The translations under genes and the position numbers were made by a program. Below the pieces are notes generated by a model. That model made no database searches, was not told the DNA's origin, and saw only the letters and a program-made list of their open reading frames with translations. Positions 1 to 4,889 of a stretch of DNA of 6,777 nt are shown piece by piece (within the stretch, counting starts at the first letter, position 1; each line of letters begins with the position of its first letter). The stretch is taken from assembly GCF_024699075.1 (NCBI RefSeq), contig NZ_JAILQF010000464.1, positions 1 through 6,777 of the forward strand, written 5' to 3'. Source of the stretch: Butyrivibrio sp. Lineage in GTDB: Bacteria > Bacillota_A > Clostridia > Lachnospirales > Lachnospiraceae.

Positions 1-1
1 C

Positions 2-460
2 GTTGGTGCCAAGGTTGTTAAGAAGAATGCTCCTGATGAGAAGGTTGGTGTTATGTGCCTTGAAGATGGTAAGCCTTCAATCGTAGAGTACTACGAGCTT
101 TCACAGGAGATGATGGATGCCAAGGATGAGAACGGCGATCCAGCTTATAACTTTGGAGTAATCCTTAATTATCTTTTCAATGAGAAGGCTCTTGAAGAGA
201 TAGCTTCCAAGGAACTTCCTCTTCACGTAGTTGAGAAGAAGATTCCTCATATAGATGAAAATGCGCAGCTTATTAAGCCTGAAAAGCCAAACGGATGTAA
301 GTTTGAACAGCTTGTTCTTGATATGATCCATATGCTTGATTCTTGTCTTCCTTATGAAGTTGTAAGAGAGAAGGAGTTTGCTCCAATAAAGAATCCTACA
401 GGCGTAGATTCTGTAGAATCTGCCAGAGAGCTGTGTAAGCTTAATGGAATAGAGCTTTGA
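2..460 (+). CDS. UDP-sugar pyrophosphorylase (UDPGP family), C-terminal part
   Basis: The reading frame is open from the window edge and gives 152 residues, so the N-terminal nucleotide-binding part lies outside. Visible in the fragment (numbered from its first codon) are DGKPSIVEYYEL at about 22-33, YNFG at 49-52, PNGCKFE at 96-102 and VREKEFAPIKN at 121-131. These correspond to the sugar-binding strand, the FNAGN-like motif and the basic-residue motif near the C-terminus of eukaryotic-type UDP-N-acetylhexosamine and UDP-glucose pyrophosphorylases (UDPGP family). Such cytosolic enzymes make UDP-sugar and pyrophosphate from UTP and a sugar 1-phosphate. The family is well supported. Whether the substrate is glucose 1-phosphate, GlcNAc 1-phosphate or several sugars cannot be decided from this fragment. 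The galE gene downstream on the same strand fits a UDP-hexose supply role, but a hairpin and a separate galE promoter suggest the two can be transcribed independently. Confidence 0.86.
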   Translation, partial: VGAKVVKKNAPDEKVGVMCLEDGKPSIVEYYELSQEMMDAKDENGDPAYNFGVILNYLFNEKALEEIASKELPLHVVEKKIPHIDENAQLIKPEKPNGCKFEQLVLDMIHMLDSCLPYEVVREKEFAPIKNPTGVDSVESARELCKLNGIEL

Positions 461-479
461 TCCTGTAACTCGACTTTAT

Positions 480-531
480 GGCCATAATATGATTATTGGG
501 CGAAGGTGCCTTTGATAATTGTATTATGGCC
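480..531 (+). terminator. Long hairpin after the pyrophosphorylase gene, probable terminator
   Basis: GGCCATAATA (480-489) is the exact reverse complement of TATTATGGCC (522-531). The stem continues inward to about 497/514 with G-U wobbles, then an inner GGC/GCC pair (499-501/508-510) closes a small loop. It starts 19 bases after the stop codon. The following bases, TTATTATTG, are only a weak U-tract, so termination may be inefficient. It could instead be a processing or mRNA-stability hairpin. Confidence 0.55.
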
Positions 532-611
532 TTATTATTGGGATGAGATATAAAGGCCTTGAAGGCATATGAAGTATTTCATTGGCCGTGTTAACATTTT
601 GACAGTTTTAT

Positions 612-626
612 ATAACATGTTGTTAT
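612..626. promoter_or_regulatory. Operator-like dyad upstream of galE
   Basis: ATAACA-tgt-TGTTAT is a perfect 6-bp inverted repeat with a 3-bp spacer. Its last base is the first base of the proposed galE -35 box. A symmetric site there would suit a dimeric transcription factor. No regulator gene is present in the window to pair with it. The AT-rich context makes chance occurrence possible. Confidence 0.35.
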
Positions 627-654
627 TGAAGATATAAAAACTGCAATTTATAAT
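626..654 (+). promoter_or_regulatory. Predicted sigma-A promoter of galE
   Basis: TTGAAG (626-631) and a perfect TATAAT (649-654) are separated by 17 bp. Transcription would start near 661 and leave a leader of about 65 nt before the galE start codon. A second, weaker pair lies just upstream: TTGACA at 599-604, then TGTTAT at 621-626 with a 16-bp spacer. The second pair overlaps the dyad described separately. Confidence 0.55.
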
Positions 655-725
655 TCAGACATAAGAACGAATTTTGGAAGAAAAAAATTGTACCATGTTT
701 TTATGCAGCCCAGGAGGTAAACATT

Positions 726-1742
726 ATGACAATTTTAGTAACAGGCGGAACAGGTTATATAGGAAGCCATACAGTAGTAGAACTGCAGAATGCAGGATAT
801 GATGTAGTAGTAATGGATAATCTTAGCAACTCATCGATGAAGGTTCTTGACAGAGTTGAAGCTATTACAGGCAAGAAGGTTCCTTTCTACGAAGCAGATA
901 TAAGAAATCGTGAAGATCTCGAGAAAATCTTTTCACAGGAAAAGATCGATGCAGTAATTCACTTTGCAGGACTTAAGGCTGTTGGAGAGTCAGTTCAGAA
1001 ACCTTGGGAATACTATGAAAATAATATATCCGGAACATTAACACTTCTTGATGAGATGAAAAAGCACAATGTTAAAAATATCATCTTCTCATCATCAGCA
1101 ACAGTTTATGGTAACCCTGCAATTATCCCGATCACAGAAGAGTGTCCAAAGGGCGTATGCACCAATCCATACGGATGGACCAAGCACATGCTTGAGCAGA
1201 TCCTTACAGATATTCAGAAGGCAGACAATGAGTGGAATGTAGTTCTTCTTAGATACTTCAATCCTATCGGAGCTCATAAGTCAGGTACAATGGGAGAGAA
1301 TCCTAACGGAATTCCTAATAACCTTATGCCTTACATCACACAGGTAGCTGTAGGCAAGCTTGATCACCTTAACGTATTCGGTAATGATTATGATACTCCT
1401 GACGGAACAGGTGTTCGTGACTATATTCACGTAGTAGACCTTGCTAAGGGACATGTTAAAGCTCTTAAGAAGCTTGAGCCGGGAACAGGGCTTTCACTTT
1501 ACAACCTTGGAACAGGTGTTGGATACAGCGTTCTTGATATCGTAAAGAACTTCGAAGAAGCTAACGGTGTTAAGATTCCTTATGAGATCGGACCAAGAAG
1601 AGCAGGAGATATAGCTACATGCTATTCAAATGCAGAGAAGGCTTATAAGGAACTTGGCTGGAAGGCTGAAAATGGTATCCGCGAAATGTGCGAAGATTCA
1701 TGGAGATGGCAGAAGAACAATCCTAACGGATACGAAGACTGA
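726..1742 (+). CDS. galE: UDP-glucose 4-epimerase GalE
   Basis: This cytosolic, NAD-dependent short-chain dehydrogenase/reductase-type enzyme interconverts UDP-galactose and UDP-glucose (Leloir pathway). At 338 residues it has the same length as E. coli GalE, and key positions coincide in number. The Rossmann NAD motif [10 protein letters not shown] is at residues 6-15, the catalytic residues are Ser124, Tyr149 and Lys153 ([15 protein letters not shown]), and the substrate contact Asn179 is in RYFNPIGAH. The [13 protein letters not shown] block at 290-302 places Cys at 299, where E. coli has the bulky Tyr299. Human GALE has Cys at the equivalent position and also uses UDP-GlcNAc/UDP-GalNAc, so dual specificity is predicted. 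The start is set by AGGAGG at 712-717, 8 nt before the ATG. A promoter lies at 626-654 and a terminator at 2002-2048. No truncation or frameshift is seen. Confidence 0.97.
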   Translation: MTILVTGGTGYIGSHTVVELQNAGYDVVVMDNLSNSSMKVLDRVEAITGKKVPFYEADIRNREDLEKIFSQEKIDAVIHFAGLKAVGESVQKPWEYYENNISGTLTLLDEMKKHNVKNIIFSSSATVYGNPAIIPITEECPKGVCTNPYGWTKHMLEQILTDIQKADNEWNVVLLRYFNPIGAHKSGTMGENPNGIPNNLMPYITQVAVGKLDHLNVFGNDYDTPDGTGVRDYIHVVDLAKGHVKALKKLEPGTGLSLYNLGTGVGYSVLDIVKNFEEANGVKIPYEIGPRRAGDIATCYSNAEKAYKELGWKAENGIREMCEDSWRWQKNNPNGYED

Positions 1743-1770
1743 TAACAGTAAGTATATTAGAAATAATATA

Positions 1771-1983
1771 TTCAAACTTCGCATTTATAGTATTCGTTGT
1801 CCCTTGCGATTTGCTTATATCTAACAGTTAATAAATTATTTTCTTGTCATAAAAATCTTTTAATTCAAGGCTTGATATCTGGAATTTAATAAGATTTTTA
1901 AAGAGCGCGAAAATAATTTAATTAACTGCTAGAGATAGCAAATTCGCAAGGGACAGTAAAGGTTACAGGGTGCGAAGTTTGAA
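1771..1983. repeat. Palindromic repeat element E1 (3' of galE)
   Basis: A nested inverted repeat begins 28 bases after the galE stop. The outer arms are TTCAAACTTCGCA (1771-1783) and TGCGAAGTTTGAA (1971-1983), a perfect 13-bp pair. Spacers of 16-17 nt follow, then a core palindrome at 1800-1953. TCCCTTGCGA pairs with TCGCAAGGGA, TTTGCT with AGCAAA, CAGTTAA with TTAACTG, TAAATTATTTTC (1832-1843) with GAAAATAATTTA (1909-1920), and AAAAATCTT with AAGATTTTT. AATTC/GAATT then closes a 15-nt loop. No open reading frame of note is inside. The left arm (1798-1877) aligns without gaps to the minus strand of E3 (4878-4799), about 61 of 80 identical by hand count. If transcribed with galE it would fold into a long imperfect hairpin. 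It could be a miniature inverted-repeat element or a structured 3' UTR. Confidence 0.85.
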
Positions 1984-2001
1984 TAAATATATGAATACTA
2001 T

Positions 2002-2048
2002 GCTGATCGTGATGACCCCAAAACGGGTTATCATGATCAGCTTTTTTT
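2002..2048 (+). terminator. Strong intrinsic terminator of galE
   Basis: A 17-bp stem (2002-2018 with 2025-2041, two G-U wobbles) closes the loop CAAAAC and is followed at once by seven T residues. The stem starts GCTGATC and ends GATCAGC. It lies about 260 nt past the galE stop, just beyond repeat E1, so the galE message would carry E1 in its 3' untranslated region. Confidence 0.88.
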
Positions 2049-2104
2049 GAGCAAAGTCTGAATAATATGAAGCAAGAAAAGCAAAATATATGAAAATATG
2101 TCGT

Positions 2105-2132
2105 TTCGTCGTATGAAATCTACCATTCGTCG
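2105..2132 (+). promoter_or_regulatory. Paired TTCGTCG boxes, LytTR-like activator site (candidate)
   Basis: TTCGTCG occurs at 2105-2111 and again at 2126-2132, exactly 21 bp start to start, or two helical turns. The second is in the context TACCATTCGTCGG. Direct repeats two turns apart are the usual binding layout for LytTR-domain response regulators (AgrA, ComE, BlpR families), and ACCATTC resembles some of their sites. A possible -10 box, TATACT (2177-2182), lies about 44 bp after the second box with no good -35 element, as expected of an activator-dependent promoter. The regulator identity is inference; no LytTR gene is in the window. Confidence 0.42.
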
Positions 2133-2212
2133 GAAAATAAAGCAGAATAAAAATAAGATGATATTATATTTATAGATATACTATGCTCTTAAATAATTAA
2201 GGTATACAGCTG

Positions 2213-2237
2213 GTCAAAAGGAACTTTTGACACCTAC
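2213..2237 (+). repeat. 25-bp palindromic motif, copy 1
   Basis: GTCAAAAG-gaa-CTTTTGAC is a perfect 8-bp inverted repeat with a 3-bp spacer, followed by ACCTAC. The reverse complement of 4515-4539 matches 21 of the 25 bases, including the asymmetric CACCTAC tail. This copy lies about 80 bp before the 88-codon gene. It could be a regulator operator, a small hairpin in the leader RNA, or a short dispersed intergenic repeat. The TTGACA inside it (2227-2232) has no -10 box at proper spacing. Confidence 0.6.
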
Positions 2238-2316
2238 CTCATAATATAGCAAATCCCGATTGCATTTTTGCTCATTTTGGTGCAAAGTAATAGGAGCACG
2301 GAAGGGAGCAGCTTAA

Positions 2317-2583
2317 ATGTTCAGATTATGGGTTAGATTGTTTAAAGACAATCATATGCAAAAGGATACAGTTATATGTAATGATGAGGACGATACCAGA
2401 ACGCATAAGGTTATGAAATGTCTGGAGAAGGCCAGCTATGAACTTGATCTTCCAAAACCTATATGGCTTGGAGTCAATGTAAATGATTTTAAGATGCATA
2501 ATAAATGCAGATTTACACAGGACAGTTTTATAGAAGAAGTTCCATTTGACTTCATGGAAATAAGTGTAATAGAAGAAGATTAA
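2317..2583 (+). CDS. Conserved protein of unknown function, 88 residues
   Basis: A small protein with no signal peptide, membrane segment or cysteine-pair motif. The start MFRLWVRLFKDNHMQKDT is supported by GGGAG at 2304-2308, 8 nt before the ATG; a second GGAG is at 2293-2296. The segment KPIWLGVNVNDF (about 47-58) and the acidic C-terminus EISVIEED resemble a short family I recall from Lachnospiraceae genomes with no assigned role. That recollection is not verified by a search. The fold is probably mixed alpha/beta, with likely helices around THKVMKCLEKASYEL. It ends 92 bp before htrA on the same strand with no clear terminator between, so cotranscription is likely and a link to envelope stress is possible. 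I assign no function. Confidence 0.75.
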   Translation: MFRLWVRLFKDNHMQKDTVICNDEDDTRTHKVMKCLEKASYELDLPKPIWLGVNVNDFKMHNKCRFTQDSFIEEVPFDFMEISVIEED

Positions 2584-2617
2584 CAGAATATAAGGCTGCA
2601 TGGATGCTGACAGAAGC

Positions 2618-2640
2618 TTGAAATGGATATTACATTTCAA
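2618..2640 (+). other. Small hairpin between the 88-codon gene and htrA
   Basis: TTGAAATG (2618-2625) pairs exactly with CATTTCAA (2633-2640) around a 7-nt loop. No U-tract follows, so it is not an obvious terminator. It ends 35 bases before the htrA start and could influence htrA translation or mRNA processing. Confidence 0.35.
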
Positions 2641-2675
2641 ATTCTTGGCATAAGCGGGCCTGAAAGGGGAATAAT

Positions 2676-4244
2676 ATGAACGAAGTTAATGATGCAAACA
2701 AGAACACGACCCAAAGCTATGGTACATCAAATACCAATTCAAATATGAATGGTAATCAGAGTACAAATGCATATGGAAATAGTACAGGTACAAATTCATA
2801 TGCAAATTATGCGGGTAATAACTCAGCACCAAACGGTACATATCAGTACAATGCCGGATATAATAACTATGCTCCATCTGGTGCTGGTAGCAGCAATCCT
2901 CCTAAAAAGAAGAAAAAGGGAAAGAAGATACTTGCAGCTCTCCTTGCTCTTGTACTTGTAGGAGGACTTGGAACCGGTGCAGTATATGTTGCAAAGAACA
3001 AAGATATATCTTTAAAAGGTCTACTTGCTTCTGGTGATAAGAAAGATGCAGCTGCAACAGCAAGTACAACTCAAGAAGCAGATACATCTGAAGAAGAACA
3101 GGTTGTAATTGCTACAGATGTATCATCATTAGTAGAAAAGGTAATGCCTTCAATAGTTATTATTGAAAATAAGTATATGGTTGATCTTGAAGACTACGGA
3201 TATGATGAAGGTGAAGCTCTTAGTGGTGGTTCAGGATCCGGCGTTATAATGGGCCAGAATGATACAGAGCTTTTGATAGCAACCAATAATCACGTTGTTG
3301 AAGGTGCAGATGATCTGTCAGTTCATTTTGTAAATGGTACAAGTAAGCCGGCTTATATTAAAGGTACTAATTCAGGAATGGACCTTGCTGTTATCTCAGT
3401 ATCACTTAGTGAAATAGATGATGCTACAATGAATGCTATAACATTTGCAACAGTCGGTGATTCGGATGACCTTAAGCTTGGCGAGCCTGCAATAGCTATT
3501 GGTAATGCTCTTGGTGAAGGTCAGTCAGTTACAGTAGGCGTTATCAGTGCTTTAAACAGAGCAGTTACAAATGATGATGGTTCAGAAGGACTTTTCATTC
3601 AGACAGACGCAGCTATCAGCCCAGGTAACTCAGGTGGAGCTCTTTTAAATATTAAAGGAGAGCTTATAGGAATCAATTCAAGAAAATATGTTGCTGAAGG
3701 TGCAGAAGGAATGGGATTTGCTATTCCTATATCTGTTGCTAAGCCTATTATAGACGACCTCATGGAGTCTGAGACCAAGTATAAAGCAGATAAGGATAAC
3801 AGAGGTGTTCTTGGAGTAACAGCATATACACCTACAGGAGTTGAAGGCGCATATATATCATCTATAGACAGCGATAGTGCTGCAGAGGAAGCAGGACTTG
3901 AAGTTGGAGATGTTATTATCAAGGTTCAGGATGCCAAGATTGCATCAAGATCAGATCTTGATACAAACATGGCTTATTACGAGGCTGGACAGACAATTAC
4001 TATTACTGTTTTAAGAAAAGGCAGTAACGGATATGAAGAAGTAGAAGTAGAAGTAACACTTAAAGAACAGAAATCATCAAGTAGCTCAAGTAAGTCAGAT
4101 TCTAAGGATGATTATTCTGAAGAAGAGGAAGACCAGAGTGGATCAGACGAATACGAAGAAGAAACACCCGAGGATGAGAGCGGTGAAGAAGATGATTCTG
4201 GAGACTCAGAAGACAGCGAAGGCGGAGACGATTTCGGATTCTAA
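2676..4244 (+). CDS. htrA: Membrane-anchored HtrA/DegP-type serine protease with PDZ domain
   Basis: HtrA proteases (peptidase family S1C) degrade misfolded proteins outside the membrane. The 522 residues divide as follows. Residues 1-76 are an Asn/Gly/Tyr/Ser-rich, presumably disordered cytosolic leader. A Lys cluster (77-84) is followed by one membrane segment at about 85-105, acting as an uncleaved anchor. Next come a linker and a trypsin-like domain at about 150-365. The catalytic triad is His206 (TNNHVV), Asp236 (GMDLAV) and Ser319 (SPGNSGG). One PDZ domain follows at about 376-463, with RGVLGV as its ligand-binding loop. The tail (464-522) is Ser-rich, then strongly Asp/Glu-rich. The start is set by AGGGG at 2665-2669, 6 nt before the ATG. 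It probably forms an operon with the 88-codon gene upstream. All catalytic residues are intact. HtrA identity is firm; the exact paralogue (HtrA, HtrB or HtrC type) is not determinable. Confidence 0.95.
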   Translation: MNEVNDANKNTTQSYGTSNTNSNMNGNQSTNAYGNSTGTNSYANYAGNNSAPNGTYQYNAGYNNYAPSGAGSSNPPKKKKKGKKILAALLALVLVGGLGTGAVYVAKNKDISLKGLLASGDKKDAAATASTTQEADTSEEEQVVIATDVSSLVEKVMPSIVIIENKYMVDLEDYGYDEGEALSGGSGSGVIMGQNDTELLIATNNHVVEGADDLSVHFVNGTSKPAYIKGTNSGMDLAVISVSLSEIDDATMNAITFATVGDSDDLKLGEPAIAIGNALGEGQSVTVGVISALNRAVTNDDGSEGLFIQTDAAISPGNSGGALLNIKGELIGINSRKYVAEGAEGMGFAIPISVAKPIIDDLMESETKYKADKDNRGVLGVTAYTPTGVEGAYISSIDSDSAAEEAGLEVGDVIIKVQDAKIASRSDLDTNMAYYEAGQTITITVLRKGSNGYEEVEVEVTLKEQKSSSSSSKSDSKDDYSEEEEDQSGSDEYEEETPEDESGEEDDSGDSEDSEGGDDFGF

Positions 4245-4249
4245 ATAAG

Positions 4250-4318
4250 TTACTTAAACTCCGCACATATAAATTTGCAAGGATCTTAGATTGTTTATAA
4301 AGTGCGAAGTTTGAGTAA
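4250..4318. repeat. Palindromic repeat element E2 (3' of htrA), short form
   Basis: Arms at 4250-4266 and 4302-4318 pair over 17 bp with one mismatch and one G-U wobble; the right arm contains GTGCGAAGTTTGAGTAA. The element starts 5 bases after the htrA stop. From AAATTTGCAAGG (4271-4282) to its end it aligns with the right end of E1 (AAATTCGCAAGG onward, 1940-1986) with a 1-nt indel. It therefore looks like an E1-type element whose left outer arm is joined directly to its right end, with the core palindrome missing. A degenerate or internally deleted copy is the simplest reading. Confidence 0.7.
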
Positions 4319-4384
4319 GCTGCTTATCATTAAACCATACCTTGGTAAACATGCGTATTACAGATACTTATAACTAGTAATAAT

Positions 4385-4432
4385 AAAAGCCAATTTGAAA
4401 TATCTATTAAAGATGTTTCAAATTGGCTTTTT
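4385..4432 (+). terminator. Bidirectional intrinsic terminator between htrA and the ABC genes
   Basis: AAAAGCCAATTTGAAA (4385-4400) pairs perfectly with TTTCAAATTGGCTTTT (4416-4431). The stem extends to 4405/4411 with one wobble and closes a 5-nt loop. On the plus strand GGC is followed by five T residues and C, terminating htrA. On the minus strand GGC is followed by TTTTATTATTA, so it can also terminate transcripts from the convergent ABC operon. Convergent gene order supports dual use. Confidence 0.85.
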
Positions 4433-4441
4433 CATTACAAA

Positions 4442-4454
4442 TTCAAACTCTGCA
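4442..4454 (+). repeat. Isolated copy of the TTCAAACTyyGCA motif
   Basis: TTCAAACTCTGCA differs from the outer arm of E1 (TTCAAACTTCGCA) at two adjacent positions. It stands 182 bp left of the core of E3, and no matching right-hand copy is seen beyond E3. It may be the detached outer arm of E3 or a remnant of another copy. Confidence 0.45.
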
Positions 4455-4635
4455 AACTCTGACTTATACAATCATTTTTAAACAGAATCATTAGGTAGTT
4501 AAAATGTATTTGATGTAGGTGTCTAAAATGCTTTTTGACAACATATGACGACTTACGTCATTTTATAACGAGCAAAAAGCAAAGCGTTTGCGAGTTTAAC
4601 AATGCTAGTAACAGCTCTAAAGCTATAACCTATAT
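4455..4635. other. Non-coding AT-rich stretch with short inverted repeats
   Basis: No gene is seen. Besides the 25-bp motif copy, ATGACG-actta-CGTCAT (4545-4561) is a perfect 6-bp inverted repeat and GCAAA-gcg-TTTGC (4579-4591) a perfect 5-bp one. The whole stretch from the htrA stop to the ABC stop (4245-4889) is intergenic DNA dominated by repeats. No transposase or RNA gene was recognised in it. Confidence 0.5.
4515..4539 (-). repeat. 25-bp palindromic motif, copy 2 (inverted)
   Basis: On the minus strand this reads GTCAAAAAGCATTTTAGAC followed by ACCTAC, 21 of 25 bases identical to 2213-2237. The half-sites here are less perfect than in copy 1. It lies downstream of both flanking convergent genes, beyond their shared terminator for htrA. 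That position argues against a simple promoter operator and favours a dispersed repeat. Confidence 0.55.
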
Positions 4636-4878
4636 TATCCCTTGCAAATTTGATAACCTAGATAGTTAATAAAGGATTTTCGAGGTCTTTAAGGATCTTA
4701 TTAAATTCAAGAGTTTGATAGATGGAGTTTTATATTCTGTTTTGGGTCCGCATGTCTGAGCGTAGCGAGTTTCGGACCCAAGAATATAAAACTCCATCTA
4801 TCAAGCCTTGAATTATAAGATCCTTAAGATAAGAAAATCCTTTATTAACTACCTAGTTGTATCAAATTGCAAGGGATA
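4636..4878. repeat. Palindromic repeat element E3 (3' of the ABC gene), long form
   Basis: A 243-bp inverted repeat with arms of about 105 nt. Pairing from outside in: TATCCCTTGCAA with TTGCAAGGGATA, TTTGATA with TATCAAA, TAGTTAATAAAGGATTTTC (4663-4681) with 4833-4851, AAGGATCTTAT (4691-4701) with ATAAGATCCTT (4815-4825), and AATTCAAG with CTTGAATT. The pairing then continues through 4713-4738 with 4781-4806, up to TTGGGTCCG/CGGACCCAA at the tip. The apical loop (4751-4772) is GC-richer than the rest. The outer two-thirds of each arm matches E1; the inner part (about 4721-4798) is extra relative to E1. On the minus strand it begins 11 bases after the ABC stop codon, so it would be the proximal 3' UTR of that message. 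No U-tract follows the stem, so it is not a classical terminator. Confidence 0.88.
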
Positions 4879-4889
4879 CAAAATCCTCC

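Larger units (their letters stand above)
2049..2316. other. Intergenic regulatory region upstream of the 88-codon gene and htrA
   Basis: No gene is seen here. After the galE terminator the stretch is very AT-rich. It holds the paired TTCGTCG boxes, a possible -10 box TATACT (2177-2182), and the palindromic motif at 2213-2237. It also holds two short imperfect inverted repeats: GCAAATC..GATTGC at 2249-2263, and TTTGC (2267-2271) with GCAAA (2282-2286). The leader of the downstream operon could be about 130 nt long if transcription starts near 2190. No known riboswitch was recognised. Confidence 0.5.

Noticed and set aside
2227..2245. TTGACA followed by CATAAT as a promoter
   Set aside because: The two hexamers are only 7 bp apart, too close for a sigma-A promoter, and no -10 box is found at 16-18 bp. 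The TTGACA is better explained as part of the palindromic motif.
2326..2640. 104-codon open frame on the minus strand opposite the 88-codon gene
   Set aside because: It is antisense to a gene with a good ribosome binding site. The peptide is an implausible mix of aromatic and hydrophobic residues with no recognisable motif, and no Shine-Dalgarno site supports it.
3599..3922. 107-codon open frame on the minus strand inside htrA
   Set aside because: It lies wholly antisense to the catalytic and PDZ coding sequence. The Ser/Pro/Ala-rich peptide is a by-product of htrA codon usage.
4636..4878. E3 as an intact insertion sequence
   Set aside because: No transposase reading frame fits inside and both arms are complementary almost to the centre. 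At most it is a non-autonomous element.
4245..4889. CRISPR array or retron-like RNA
   Set aside because: Repeats here are inverted rather than evenly spaced direct repeats with unique spacers, and no cas gene or reverse transcriptase is in the window.
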